NCBI GenBank assembly: GCA_018873225.1
Contig: JAEILZ010000004.1
Span: forward strand, 930,001 to 994,000
DNA: 64,000 bases
Source: [Phialemoniopsis] sp. UDSM-2020
Lineage: Eukaryota > Ascomycota > Sordariomycetes > Thyridiales > Thyridiaceae
Reading direction: 5' to 3'
In this document: positions 1 to 11,711 of the stretch, in pieces
Position numbering within the stretch: the stretch's first letter is position 1
How the letters are laid out: the number at the start of each line of letters is the position of its first letter
Made by a program: the position numbers and the translations under genes
The notes under the pieces: generated by a model
The model's database searches: none
What the model saw: the letters and a program-made list of their open reading frames with translations, nothing else
Told to the model about the DNA's origin: nothing

Positions 1-339
1 GGTAGCTCGTGCGGTCCCGAGCCTCGCCTTGTGCTCGATGCACAGGCCAAGGCTGCGCAGATGAGCGCCGGCCGCTCGGCGCAGGGTGCTAGTCCGGCAG
101 ATCAGTCGTTCAGCTTGACCCCTAGTCTCGGGTTCGGCTCGAGTGGCAGCAGCGCCATGTCTCCCATGTTTCCCGTGTTCCCTTCGCCAATGGACGTTAG
201 CATCGACCAGCTCCGTGGCACTGTCGGACCGGGCTTTGGGCTTGCGGTACCTGCGGGCTTTCCACTGGACATGGCAAGCCAGGGTGCCACAGATTTCGAT
301 ATGCCGCTCTGGACTGGCGATGGGTTCAAATGGATGTAA
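1..339 (+). CDS. C-terminal fragment of an unidentified protein (cut by left edge)
   Basis: The reading frame is open from base 1 to the TAA at 337-339 and carries about 112 residues of a larger protein whose start lies outside the window. The fragment is rich in Ser, Gly, Pro and Met and has no recognisable domain. It ends in an aromatic and acidic tail (DMPLWTGDGFKWM). Such low-complexity tails ending in Met/Trp are common at the C-terminus of fungal-specific transcription factors, but that is only an impression. The GTG codon at 31 is internal and not a start. No splice acceptor is needed to explain the open frame. Confidence 0.5.
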   Translation, partial: GSSCGPEPRLVLDAQAKAAQMSAGRSAQGASPADQSFSLTPSLGFGSSGSSAMSPMFPVFPSPMDVSIDQLRGTVGPGFGLAVPAGFPLDMASQGATDFDMPLWTGDGFKWM

Positions 340-1251
340 ATCTGGTTTAGTATAACTATGATGAGCTTGGATTGGAGAAAGATACGGCACAACTATTGAG
401 GTACACCTGATGTCCTCCAGACACAATCCAGTTCAATGGTTCGCATATTGTATATCGCAAATCTTGAGCTTGATGGCTTCAGTCAATTGACCAGAAATGA
501 AGATATTGGAGAACGTTTCCTCGTCGTAGTCTGTGATCCCGGAATCTTTCAATATTGAACTTTCTCGTGCTTCAGTCGGTATATTTACACAGCTCGGACT
601 CCGAGATGTTTGGCCTGGGCCGTTTGTGATTGGCCAAATTGAAGATGAGCACCGTTTGGCTGCGTCTGACAAGCCAGCTAAGCTCTGCTGAAATCCTTCA
701 ACTGAACTCCCACAGCTCGGTCAATTCTCAGACTTCAGCTCGGACATCGCTGGGAAACACAAGAAATTCCCTAGAAAAGCGCGGACTAATAGGATCCAGT
801 TCGCATCAAGTCCACTAACAAAGCCCGAATCAACAACTAATCCAATTCTAGGTTACTCCCCTGCATTGAAGACCAGTCTCGTTGTCACTACCATGACAAG
901 TCATGTACGGGCCAGCATTCCAGGATGTAAGTGATGCAGAAAATAGGCATAATTATACATGCGCCCGGGAAACCGGTTGTACGGCCGGGGTGTCGGTGGA
1001 TGGACCGAGACTTATGAGGTTGGCGAACGCCGATAAGCTCACCACTCTGCCTGCGCCACATGTTACATCAATGGAGAACTGTCCGACCTGCCAGGCAGAA
1101 ATACACCCGGAGTGCCGTCTTGAGAACGAGTAAATTAGCCTCGCGTGAGATTGTGTTCGTACACCTTAAGCAGATTGATTCATCTGATCGCGCTTGTTCA
1201 TCTTTCTCGTCGATACAAACGCCTGGGCATGCCATCATCTACAACGCAAAC
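340..1251. other. Intergenic, no gene seen
   Basis: This holds the 3' flank of the left-edge gene and the promoter of the EthD-domain gene. Short open frames occur (for example 903-1133), but none shows domain similarity or splice support. A+T content is moderate and I see no repeat. Confidence 0.5.
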
Positions 1252-1842
1252 ATGTCTTCAAACACCAACCAAGAGTCTCCCGATCAAGGTGCAGGGACTA
1301 CAAAAAGGTTTCTCTGTCTCACCATCCTGGGCTACCGCAAGGAAGGAATGTCGGAAGAGGCATACCGCAATCACATGGTCAACATCTCAGCCCCTATGAC
1401 CAAGGGGCTCATGGTCAAGTATGGAATCAAGCGATGGACACAGGTAATTTTCATGAAGCCTTTTGGCTGCGACGGCTGCTATGTTCGGCTTGCTGACAAT
1501 GAACACTCGTCTCAAGATCCACAATCAGAGTGCCACGCGAGCAATGATGAGTCAATTGATTGACCCGCAGATGGTCAACATCGCAGACTTTGACTGCTTC
1601 AGCCAAGTGGTCTTCGAGAAGGTCGAGGATTACAAGCGCATGAAGCAGGATCCGTGGTATCAGGAGCACCTTGTGCGCGACCATGAGAACTTCGCCGACA
1701 CTAAGCGGAGCATGTAAGTCTACACTCCCTCAACAACGGTCATTCATCGGTGCAATAGTAATCAGTCTTGGTTAGGATGACCATCGGGTGGGTTGAAGAG
1801 TTTGTGAGAGACGGACAAGAGGTCGACGGCTTCAAGGGCTAA
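1252..1842 (+). CDS. EthD-domain protein (dehydratase-like), 3 exons
   Basis: The model is exons 1252-1443, 1517-1713 and 1776-1842, giving 151 residues. Introns begin gtaatt and gtaagt and end in AG. The body matches the EthD ferredoxin-like family: an N-terminal strand segment ([16 protein letters not shown]), a helix with EEAYRNHMV, a central [11 protein letters not shown] strand and the [14 protein letters not shown] helix. Fungal EthD proteins include small dehydratases of anthraquinone-type pathways and proteins of unknown role. The sequence does not say which applies here, and no polyketide synthase is in the window. The ATG at 1252 is chosen because the polar leader that follows is typical of these proteins. 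The last intron joins AT to G to form a Met codon. Confidence 0.85.
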
Positions 1843-2140
1843 GATCCCAAAGATGCGGACCCTGCCAATGTCAGACCTGGGCAGAGATCATATATGGTAT
1901 AGAAAGAAAGAGATTTTAAGCACAATACGAAATTTCGTCATCATGTGAATTTTGGAGTGTTTGATAGCATGGTTGGCTATTGTGCAATTTTATGTCACTG
2001 TGCTTCGGTACGCACAATGCTCTATAGACTTGAGGGGAAGTCGAAAGACTTCATGATTGCTTGACGGCTTTTTGTGGGACAAAACCCCAAAGTATAGAAG
2101 TACATAGATGATCGAGGTCATCCTCTCGTACACCACTCGA
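1843..2140. other. Convergent 3' intergenic spacer
   Basis: A spacer of about 300 bp between the convergent EthD-domain gene and the sugar transporter gene. No coding signal seen. Confidence 0.5.
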
Positions 2141-3999
2141 TCACTCCCTGTCAGCCTCGACCATCTCGACCCGGGCGTTGTTTCGCTCCTTGACAATCTC
2201 GACGTCGTCGCCCCCATCGACACGCTCGACGTGAAGCTTGGTCTTCTTGAACTGGCGGATGGGCACGCCATCAAGGAACAGGCGGTCGACCTCCTCGAGG
2301 GTCTTGCCCTTGCACTCGGGGACGCAGAAGAAGGCAAAGATGCTGGCGAGGACGGCGGCGCCGCCGTAGATGAAGCCGACCTTGGCGCCGAGGCCGGCGT
2401 AGGGCTTGTCGAGGAGGTAAGGGGTGGCGTAGGTGGTGGCGAACTGGATGGCGATGTTGACGGCCGAGGCGGTGCGGTAGGTCATGTCGCGGACCGGGGT
2501 CGAGGGGATCTCGGCGGTCAAGATGTGGGAGACGGGGGCCCAGCCGGAGGCGAAGCCGAAGCCGAAGATGGACAGCATGGCGATGATGCCGACCTTGTAG
2601 CTATCGGGAGGGTTATCGGAGCCGGCGCCGAGGCCACCCATGGTGAATAGCGAGGCGATTTGGATGGCACCGCCCATGAAGAGCATTTGTCTATGATCAG
2701 TTAGCATCGCTATCCCAGACTAGCTGTTGGAAGTGGTCCTCACCTTCGGCCCATCCTGTCGACAAGAGACATGGAGAAGACGACACCCAAGAGGTTGACA
2801 AGCTGGTTGACCACGGTCATGACAAATGGGTCCACGCTTCCGAGGGTCTTGATCCAGACGGTGCCGTACTTGTTGGCGAACGTGTTACCAGTCAGCTGGA
2901 GGAAGAAGTTGACGCCGCAGGTAATCATGGTGCGCTTGAGGTTGGTACCCTTCCACAGATCCCAGAAAGTAGTCATCTCCTTCTCTTCGTTGATGATGGC
3001 CCTTGTAGCGTCGAGCTCGAGCTTGAGATCTTCGTCGGTGAAGGCAGAGCTTCGGAGTTTTCGTAGAGCAACCTCAGCTTCGGCATCACGGCCCTTGAGC
3101 AGAAGCCATCTGGGAGACTACAATGGCCGAGTTAGTACAGACCCTCAAGTGATCAAAGCTGCATCGTGCATGGATCAATGCATACCTCCGGGATGAACCA
3201 AATGCAGGCAGCGACGATGGCCGGGATGATGAAGAACAGGCCGAAAGGAATCAGCCACGACTGGTTGCCATCGAGCTTGGAAGTACCGAAGCAGATCAGA
3301 CTCATGATGAGGCCACCGAACTATGACAGGTTGTCAGTATCTTGGCGCCGAGACGAGGCTATCCCACTACCTAGAAGGCAACTCACAAACAACATCAGCT
3401 GGTAAGTCTCAACGACCAGACCTCGGACCTGCTTGGGGACGATCTCGGCCTGGAAGACGGGCACGACAGCCAACTCCATACCAACGTAGCCATCTAATTG
3501 AACGATCAGCAAAGCGCAAAGGGTCAAAGTACGGTCTCAAGCCTTTCACTCACAGTTGAGAATTCGTGCAGTCAAGATCTGGGCCTGGCTCCTGGACGAG
3601 AAAGTTATGGCAGCGGTGCAGAGAGCATAGATGCTCATGACGAACATGACCATGCGACGGCCCCAACGAGACGAGATTTCACTACCAATAAGGAGGCCTG
3701 CCATGCAGTTAGTACGCACGACAGCAGTAATCCGGATTGGATGAAGACATACCAATAACGAAGCCAATGTAGGGCAGACTGTTGAGAAGAGCGAGGAAGT
3801 TGGTGTCAAGCGCATATTTCCCCTTGGCGTTCTTCGAACCGAACTGCTTCTGGAAGGCATCCATCGCTTGGGTTGTCGAGTACGCAGTCTGGTCGAAACC
3901 AAAGTTGAATTGCGAGAAGGCGATCAAGCCGACCGAGAGCAACAGAGTCCTGTTGAACAGCTGCGGCAGGGCCGCCAATTGCTCCCTTGTGCCTCCCAT
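2141..3999 (-). CDS. MFS sugar transporter, 6 exons
   Basis: Exons on the minus strand are 3999-3753, 3697-3554, 3493-3387, 3320-3186, 3117-2744 and 2690-2141, giving 518 residues, the usual length for fungal sugar permeases. All introns are GT..AG and 50-70 nt. Family marks are the loop 2-3 motif SRWGRR, the post-TM6 motif PESPRWLLLKGRD, the loop 8-9 motif DRMGRR and the C-terminal PECKGKTLEEVDRLF, the counterpart of the PETKGRT motif. About twelve hydrophobic segments are present. It should be a plasma-membrane proton-coupled sugar or alpha-glucoside-type permease; the substrate cannot be read from sequence. It shares a promoter with the divergent Zn2Cys6 regulator, which suggests co-regulation. 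Confidence 0.93.
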
Positions 4000-4885
4000 C
4001 TTGAAAGGATCGTATCAAGTTGTCGAGTCAGGTTCTTGATTGAGACGTCGGCGTGGAGAACAGACGAGGAACGACTGAAGATCTTGTCCGCAGAGAGGAG
4101 GAAGAGAGGAAGCCAGGCAAGAGACTGTAGCACTCTCTAAACTCCCACACAGACACGAGACAGACCAGCCTGATATAAGTAAACCGGCCGTAGGAGGGAA
4201 GGAAAAAAAACTAACGCGATCGCGTTGAACAATGTCTTCTTCATGCGAATAACTCGGGAATCCGGCTGTGGGGTGCGGACCCCGTGGGGGCAATGGAATT
4301 TGGCCAGTGATCAGGGGAGGTTGCAGAGAATTGTTCACGGACGGTCGCGCACCCCTGGCTGGCCATGGCCCGTCCTGCGTTATTCGTTATTTTCGCCTCG
4401 ATGGTGGCATCCCAGATGACCCCATGCCGGACCCCAGATGGAATGACTAGCGACCACTCAAAGAGCTCATGGCTCGAGTCTAGGTCCCACTAACTCGCTG
4501 CTAGTCAGATGTGCCGGTGATCCTGGCCTACATTCTTGCCGAGCTCCCCGACACGTGAGCGTCCGGCCGCGACACTAACATCGTCGCCTCCGTTCCGAGC
4601 GAGGTTGTGCGAAGACACTGCACACTCCACGCAATAACATCCTGCCCAGCAATAACTGGGACCGGTGGTTTCAGCTGCAATTTCTGACTAACAGCTACGA
4701 AGCGAGCCTTGAGTCTGGAGTCTGGGGTCATTCGTAGTCTCTCAGCCCTGAAAAGCTCATAAGCCCGCGTGCCGCCCTCTCGTCCCCGGCTCCCCGATAC
4801 ACCCGCCGTCCACACTGGGACTTTGCTTTCCCATCTCTGACAAACTGACCCCAGACACAGGATTAATAAGAGAAACGAGCAGGCC
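4000..4885. promoter_or_regulatory. Shared divergent promoter, sugar transporter / Zn2Cys6 regulator
   Basis: An 886-bp interval between two divergent ATG codons (3999 minus, 4886 plus). It contains several CCG/CGG triplets, the half-sites bound by Zn2Cys6 factors, but no clear paired operator that I would single out. The head-to-head layout suggests that the regulator controls itself and the transporter; this is inference. Confidence 0.4.
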
Positions 4886-7290
4886 ATGCAAGAGATCCAG
4901 AGCTCCGCTGCCCCTCCCAATCTCCACGACTCCGAGGTCCGGCCACCACAAGTTGGTCTGCCAAGCACCGGTGCTCATTCGATCGCATCCATCCTCAGGT
5001 CAGGAGCCTCTCCGGCTTCCGATTCGCGCCGAGTTCGTCACCAAGCGACGAGACTAGATCGAGACGACTCTCCCTCTGGTAGTTGCCACAGTCCTTCGCC
5101 ACGCCCTCCACCGTCCTCGACAAGCGCGGTCCGCCGCCTGCCTCGGCGACGCGCACTTACGGCATGTCAGCTATGTCGTGCTCGCAAGACGAAATGTGAC
5201 AATGTCCGGCCGTCGTGCGGGTATTGCATCTTCCAGGGGGTGAAGTGCGTCTACACTGACAAGCCACTTGGTGCTCGAGTTGTGTCCCCCCGACCCTCGC
5301 CCGAGCCGACAGTCTCCCAGAGCCGACATGAACCCTCGAACGACATCCTGCTTGACAGGATCAATCACTTGACTGGCCTGGTCGAGGGCCTTCACAACGA
5401 ACTCGACTTGCGAAGGACACTCAATCCGACTACGCCTGCATTTTCAGGAGCGGATTTTCCAGCACACTTTGGATCCCAGGACCATGGTCTGGGACCATTG
5501 AGCAATCAGTTCGGAGCCAACACCATCCAAAATACTGAAAGTGCCTTCGCCGACGATGGCTTCGGGCGTCTCGAGGTGCCAGAGCTGGCAGCACGGACGA
5601 GCGCGTGCGAGTCTATACTCAAATGGCCGGTGCTAACGGAAGCCTACCCGGACGAGAATATCACATCCTTCCCACTGCAGTCGACCATACGGGACGAAGC
5701 CGAAGGCGACGACGCGTCGATGAGCGGCAACAATGGCGGAAGGGCCGTCATTCACGAGGACAACATCTGGCCGCTGTGTCGAAAGTTCTTGATTCTGATA
5801 CACGTCAAGAACCCCATACTCGAAGTGTCCGAATTTAAACGTTATGCGCGGCAGGCCGCCGAGTGCGGGCCCAGCTGGGACGGCCGCGGGTGTCTGGTGG
5901 TACGCATATCTCTCCACCCCCCTCTTGACATGAACTCGTGTCCTAACCTTGAACCGTTCACAGCTGCTCGCCTGCGCCCTCGCATCGCTGACGACGCCCT
6001 ACCACCCGACGCAGGACCCAGTCTGCGAGGCCGAGGCCGCAGACCACGACATGTCCTCACCATCCACAGCAGCGCTCGTCGACGAGTCCGCCGCCGAGGC
6101 GTACTACTCGGCGGCCAAGAGACGTTTAGGCCTGCTGCCGACGTCGCTCATCTCGATCCAGTGCCACTACTTCGCGGGCCTGTACGAAAAGTTCGCCGTG
6201 CGGCCGCTGTCGGCGTGGATGCTGCTGCAGCAGGCGTGCGTGCGGTTCCAGGCATACCTCTACGCCAAGGCCCTGTCGGCACCGGTCGACGGGGTCGGTG
6301 CGAGAAGGGCACGGCATATTGAGCAGCGGCTGTATTGGTCTTGCGTGAAAGCTGAGTGGTAAGACACCGGACCCCTGAGCAACTGCCACCGAGCAGTCGT
6401 ACTAATCGCAGGCGTCTTGCAGTGAACTCCGCGCCGAGCTCCAACTCCCAGCCTCCGGCCTCCTCAAATTCAAATACCCAGACCTTTTCCCGTCGCTCTC
6501 CTTCCCGTCCTCGTCGGAGCTGCTCGACTTCTCCGACGGCTTCGCCGGGTCCACGGGCCAGAGCCCCGCCGCACCCCTGGGCAGCACGCCTGCCTCGGAG
6601 GGTGGGCTCGATCCGGAGGAGGAGCGCAGCTGGCTGTACTACCTGGCCGAGATCTTCCTGCGCAAGATCATGAACCGCATCCTCGACGACGTCTACGGCC
6701 GGGGCGAGCAGTGCTGGGCCGCCGACATCAACAGGGTGCTCTCGCAGCACGCCGCGTACAGCGAGGAGCTCGCACTATGGTATGAAGCCACCACTGCCAC
6801 CCATTAGATCATCAGGTTACGACTGACACTCGTGGGAAAACACAGGCGCGCCCACCTCCCCCACCAGATCCGCTTCTTCGACACCGAGATGCCGCCCAAC
6901 GAGCTCGCCTTCTTCCTCAAGACGCGCTACCTCATCTGCCTCGAATGGATCTCGCGGCCCTTTCTCTACTACGCCACCACCGTCACCACCACCGATATCC
7001 CGGCGGCCGTGGCGGCCCTGGCCCAGCGCTGCATCGAGGCGAGCATGGCCCTGATCCCCGTCATCTCGCGGCACCACCGGCACGGCGGCATCTGGGGCCT
7101 GCTGCGCAAGGCCTTCAGCCTCGGCCTGCTGCTCATCGCGGCGTCGCGGCGCCCTCTCGTGCTGCGCCTGCCCGACAACTGGCGCGAGTCGGTGCGGCTC
7201 GTGACCGCGACTATCAAGAGGTGGGAGGACGGCGCGACCGACTTACGGTGGATGAGGCAGACGCTGGAGGGCATGTTGGCAGGAGCATGA
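4886..7290 (+). CDS. Zn2Cys6 fungal-specific transcription factor, 4 exons
   Basis: Exons 4886-5899, 5964-6358, 6423-6779 and 6846-7290 give 736 residues. The binuclear zinc cluster is Cys94-x2-Cys97-x6-Cys104-x6-Cys111-x2-Cys114-x6-Cys121, followed by a short linker. The middle-homology region carries the characteristic tract LYWSCVKAECELRAELQLP, where joining exons 2 and 3 restores ECELR. After the next junction ALWRAHLPHQIRFFD also fits the family. The N-terminal 90 residues are Ser/Pro-rich. The three introns are 64-66 nt. The protein is expected in the nucleus, binding CGG-containing sites. Its divergent neighbour is the sugar transporter, a likely target. It ends 206 bp from the convergent aminopeptidase gene. 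Confidence 0.92.
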
Positions 7291-7496
7291 AAGAAAGGGC
7301 TTTCGTGTCGATGGTGGTGTTGTAGAATTTGTACAGCGTGTCTATTTCCAATACCGTGTGTGTATATGTATCTTTCTATGATGAGAAATGCTTCTATCGC
7401 CGCCATCAACGCTTCACATAATAATGAACCGCCTTCAAACATCATGCGCCACGCTCACTGTAATCTCGTACACGTCATCTCCTCCAATGCCAAAAC

Positions 7497-9017
7497 TCAA
7501 TGCCACTCCGCATCAACCTTCTCAAACTCCTCCAGGAACGCCCTAAAGAACTTGACGCCCAGGCCAGGGTCATTCGCGCCCGTCGTCGCCCGGACACTGT
7601 GCATGCTCAGCTGCGGCAGTCCGCAGTCGGCGCTGCGCACGCCGAGCATCGACGAAATCGTCGGCCCCACGGTCCCTCCGCTCCGCGAGTCGTTGCGGAT
7701 CATAAACACCTGGTTCGTGCAGCCCCGGAGGCGCGACACGCGGTCCAGGATCGCCGTCGACACCGAGTCGGTCGTCATGTGACCGTTGCTGTCGGCGCAG
7801 ATGGCGACGCCGACGTTGAGGCGCGGCATGTGCGACTCGAGGTACTCCCCCACAAAGTTGGGGTTCACGGCGTGCGTGACGTCGGCCGAGACGAGGAAGG
7901 ACGAGGCGTAGGTGCGGCCGACGACGCCCGGGCCGAAGGAGGTGTTGTTCTTGGCACACATGGCCTCGACGGAGCGCTCGATGACGGAGGGCAGAAAGTT
8001 GCCCTTGGCGCCCTGGCGCAGCAGGCTGCCGATCTCCTCGTCGTCGAAGAGGACGACCATGCGGATGATGCCGTCGTCGTCCTTGTCCTCGGAGCAGAGA
8101 AGGCCCTGCATGGCGGCCCAGGAGCACAGCTTGTCGTCAATGCGACCGGCCGAGATGAACTCCTTGTCCATGCCGAGGAGAGTGGCGGGGTTGGTGTCGA
8201 AGAGCTCGAGCTCCCAGTTTGCGATTGCCGATGGGTCAGTGAGGCCGAGCTCCTTGGCAATGAGCTTGACGAGCCTAGGCGGCTGCGTGGAGATGAAGGA
8301 GCCGGCGGCACCGATGGTCTCGGCAGCCGTTGCGTCGGGGTTGTCCAGGCCGATGATGGGCACGGCCTGGGTCTCCTTATTGTTGTTGCCCATCATACCG
8401 ACGCCAAAGTGCGGCGCCAGCGTGGGCACCTTTGCGATCGGCCAGTCCAGCTTTACCAGCTTGACGCCAGTCTTGCCCGTCTGTTCGTCCCGCACAATGA
8501 CCCGGCCGCCGATGCTCAAATCTCGATCCCACCAGGTCGCATTGAGCGCGCCACCGTACGGGGCGACGCCGAGCTGGACGTAGCCGTACTTGGACGGCTT
8601 GTCGCTCACGGGCTTGAGCTTGGCGGTCAGCGCATCAATGTGTCCGGCGATTATGGCCACGCCATTTCCGGGTTTGTATGCCTTCCCCACGGAGAAGGCG
8701 ACCACAGAGCTACCGTTTCTCGTGACAAAGTACTTGCCGCCGGGCGCAATTTTGCCCGTCCAGTCGTCGCGCGGTGCAAGCTCGGTGTAGCCCTTGGCGG
8801 TCAACCTGTCCTTGAAGTACTGCACAGCATGGAAGACGGTAGGGTTCTCGGTGAGGAACTGGCAGAAGGGCTTCGTGAAGACGGAGGGGTCGTCGGACTG
8901 GGCCAGGGAGGGCATCGGCGGGGCTGGTGTCCCGTAGAAGGAGCTCGACATGGAGGCAGATCGTAGAGATAGGTTCGAAGCCCGCTTGCGCAGGAACTCG
9001 GGAGTGTGCTTGGTCAT
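7497..9017 (-). CDS. APE1: Vacuolar aminopeptidase I (M18 family)
   Basis: A single exon encodes 506 residues, the normal length for the family. M18 metallopeptidase marks are AGHIDALTAKLKPVS (first zinc ligand), TWWDRDLSIGGRV (bridging Asp), FDDEEIGS (catalytic and ligand Glu pair) and SADVTHAVNPNF. The signature near SIGGR and the APYGGALN stretch resemble yeast Ape1 more than the cytosolic aspartyl aminopeptidase branch. The N-terminus has a short basic, possibly amphipathic helix (PEFLRKRASNLSLRSAS) that could act like the Cvt propeptide of Ape1; this is inference. The enzyme would remove N-terminal residues from peptides in the vacuole as a dodecamer. High third-position GC explains the long antisense open frames opposite this gene. 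Confidence 0.93.
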   Translation of the reverse strand: MTKHTPEFLRKRASNLSLRSASMSSSFYGTPAPPMPSLAQSDDPSVFTKPFCQFLTENPTVFHAVQYFKDRLTAKGYTELAPRDDWTGKIAPGGKYFVTRNGSSVVAFSVGKAYKPGNGVAIIAGHIDALTAKLKPVSDKPSKYGYVQLGVAPYGGALNATWWDRDLSIGGRVIVRDEQTGKTGVKLVKLDWPIAKVPTLAPHFGVGMMGNNNKETQAVPIIGLDNPDATAAETIGAAGSFISTQPPRLVKLIAKELGLTDPSAIANWELELFDTNPATLLGMDKEFISAGRIDDKLCSWAAMQGLLCSEDKDDDGIIRMVVLFDDEEIGSLLRQGAKGNFLPSVIERSVEAMCAKNNTSFGPGVVGRTYASSFLVSADVTHAVNPNFVGEYLESHMPRLNVGVAICADSNGHMTTDSVSTAILDRVSRLRGCTNQVFMIRNDSRSGGTVGPTISSMLGVRSADCGLPQLSMHSVRATTGANDPGLGVKFFRAFLEEFEKVDAEWH

Positions 9018-9770
9018 TCTTCAGATGCTTCTCTCTCGCGGCCACGAAAAGCAGAATCAAAGCAAAGCGTCAGAATCAGGGAGAACAAAGGTGCGCGGGA
9101 GGTGAGGTAAGGTATTGGACTGTGAGGCCAGGCGATGCGGTGCATGTGATGATAAGGTGTGACTCGAGCTTCCAGCTCCGGTTGCCGGGGAGCTAGCATG
9201 GGCCAATTAGGCGGTCAGATTGCGTAGGGCCAAGCATGCGACGTCGGTCATGTCGGTAAGTCGGAGCTCCAACTACCGACATCCTCACCAACAACATGAA
9301 CTTCAACTCCAAACGTCAAATTGATCAATTACAAGTCAATATCAATCCAGAAGCATCAAGTAATGGAAATGTTACGTTTGTGTGCCTATCATTTGATTTC
9401 ATAAACTGGACGCAGCAGCTCTATCAATCATGCACCTAGACTCGTACTGGGTCTAGACTCTCGGTCATTTTGGACGGCATCTCACTCTGGACCGCGGTGA
9501 TAATACACGAGATATAGACCATTTCTCCCGGGCATCTTTAAATACGCCCTGTCAATAGCCGCTGGTGAAGATCTATGCAGGTCGTATATTAGACAGGACG
9601 TTCTTAGTGTTTAGCCTGCTCATACCGCCACCGACGTATAGAGGTGATTTATTCGTGTAAGTCTAGATTATAAAAGCACCACCGAAAATACAAAAACGCA
9701 CAAAGCCCTCCGCAATCATCAAAACGACCAAAGTTTCGTGTTGTCTATAGTTGAAGACTTCAAGGGCGTC
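9018..9770. promoter_or_regulatory. Divergent promoter, aminopeptidase / mannanase
   Basis: A 753-bp interval between divergent starts. The mannanase-proximal half is A+T-rich and contains a clear TATA box, listed separately. No gene seen. Confidence 0.45.
9669..9676 (+). promoter_or_regulatory. TATA box of the mannanase gene
   Basis: TATAAAAG lies 102 bp upstream of the ATG at 9771, in an A+T-rich stretch. Spacing suits a secreted hydrolase gene with strongly inducible transcription. Confidence 0.6.
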
Positions 9771-11196
9771 ATGATGAGGTTTCATTTTTATACTCTGGCC
9801 CTGGCATCAACCTGTATCGCGCAGTTGCTGCCGCCAGATGTCACTGGGCCCGCGCCCAAGTATCCCATCGGCGTGAGCAAGGCGCCCTTTGCCATGGTCT
9901 CGGGCCGCATGTTTGAGATCGATGGCAAGGTTCAATACTTCGCAGGTAATAACATCACAAGCCAGCATGCTAATCCCGAATGGTATGATCTGACGAAAGC
10001 ACTCGCAGGAACCAACGCCTGGTGGCTCGCCCACCTGACCAACAACATCGACATCGACATCGCCCTGCAGCAGATGATCGACGTGAGAGCACACCCTAAC
10101 AAGGTCACCAAATATACTAACGCACCCATGACCAGACACAATACAAAGTCGTCCGCGTCTGGGGCTTCGGCGACGTAAACCAACCCCCGCCAGCCAACGC
10201 CACCGATCCGAACCGCGTCTACTTCCAGCTCCTCAACTCGACGGGGACATATATCAACTACGGGCCCGACGGCCTCGACCGCCTAGACTACGCCATCTCA
10301 GCCACCGAGGCCCTCCTCCCCGCACCCGGCAGTGCGAACAACACTGGCGGACTACGCCTGGTCCTGCCCCTGGTGAACTACTGGGACGACCTCGGCGGCA
10401 TAAAGGCCTACACCAAGGCCGGCCTCGCCGCCGACAGCCAGGCGTGGTACACCAGCGCGCCCGCGCAGCAGGCCTACCGCTCGTACATCAAGACCATCGT
10501 CTCGCGGTACAAGTCCAGCCCCGCGGTATTCGCCTGGGAGCTCGCCAACGAGGCCCGATGCGAAGGGTGTGACAACACGACCGTCATCGCCGAGTGGGTG
10601 GCCTCGACGTCGGCGTACATCAAGTCGCTGGACCCGGAGCACATGGTGACCACGGGCGAGGAAGGCTTCTTCGAGACCGCGGACGGGCTGGGCCAGGGGC
10701 GGAGCATCTACGGCGGCGTGGCGGGGACGAGTTTCGCGCGCAACGTGAAGATTGATACGATTGACTATGGGACTTTCCACTTGTACCCGAGCTGGTGGGG
10801 GTACCCTTACTCCTGGGGACAGCAGTGGATCTGGGAGCACGATGCTATTGGGGATGAGGTGCGATTTCCTGCCCTCTTTCATCAGCAGTTGGCAAGGCCT
10901 GAGCGTGGTGCGCTGACATAGGAACTAACTCACAGGTCGGTAAGCCCATCGTCCTCGAGGAGTACGGCACGCCGTTTCCGCACAACCACACGGAGACGCT
11001 GAAGCCGTGGCTCGACGCCGTCGTGACCAACTCGACCATCGCGGCCGACCAGCTGTGGCAGTTCAGCCCCCGCGACACCAGCGTGAGCCCGACAAACTTT
11101 GCCGACGAGTTCGCCGTGTCGATACTGGACGACGAATTCGAGGTGTTGTGTCGGCAGCACGCGGCAAACATGCTCAATAAGAAGGTCAAGACGTGA
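9771..11196 (+). CDS. Secreted endo-1,4-beta-mannanase-like glycoside hydrolase (GH5_7 type), 3 exons
   Basis: Exons 9771-10082, 10136-10858 and 10936-11196 give 431 residues. The first intron has an atactaac branch site. The N-terminus MMRFHFYTLALASTCIAQ is a signal peptide. GH5 marks are KVVRVWGFGD, the acid/base Glu in WELANEARC, the conserved His in DYGTFHLYP, and the nucleophile Glu in IVLEEYG after the second intron. The order and the WELANE/LEEYG pair match the fungal mannanase subfamily, so the likely reaction is internal cleavage of beta-1,4-mannan in plant cell walls. No cellulose-binding module is attached. Several NxT/NxS glycosylation sites occur. ATG 9771 or 9774 could be used; an in-frame GTG further upstream is not a credible start. 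Confidence 0.9.
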
Positions 11197-11711
11197 CCAT
11201 CAACATAATGGAAGATGTACCACGAGGCTTGTCAGATGACCTCAGGTTTTTAAGTAAAAGGCACAGTTCACAATGGTTACTTGTTCACCAGACGCCCTAG
11301 AAAGCATTGGTACATGGTTGGAAGCAGATGGAAAACGCAGTCCTGTCACGAATGCCTTGTCTGTCATGTTGAACAAAGGAGGTCAAGTGGTCGACGCTCA
11401 AAGTAAAAGCACAATTGCAGGTCAAAAAGCCAACGTTGAATTCCCCTCGCCCAAGAAACGCCTAGCTAATGGGCCAATGCACCCAGCTCCCGTAAAGTTT
11501 TCGCCAAGCAGGGTGCATGTGTGCCATGCGAACATGCCATGTTCTAAAATATACATACAAGGGGCGGCGAGTCTGGTTTCTGCCAGTGACTCTCCGTCGA
11601 ACAGCTGCGCAAAGACGTATGCTTCGTTGTCGTTGCTTTTGTACTCCCGTCTCATCAATGAGCACCATTCTTCCCCTCAATTCAGCCTCTGTTCTCGTTC
11701 ATTCGTTGCCA
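11197..11711. other. Convergent 3' intergenic spacer
   Basis: Between the mannanase and CAF-1 subunit genes, which face each other. Short open frames on both strands have no domain similarity. Nothing else seen. Confidence 0.5.

Noticed and set aside
903..1133. 76-codon open frame upstream of the EthD gene
   Set aside because: No similarity or splice connection to the EthD exons; probably leader or promoter.
7500..8966. 488-codon plus-strand open frame opposite the aminopeptidase
   Set aside because: Antisense shadow of a GC-rich coding exon. Composition is the mirror of the M18 gene and no domain is visible.
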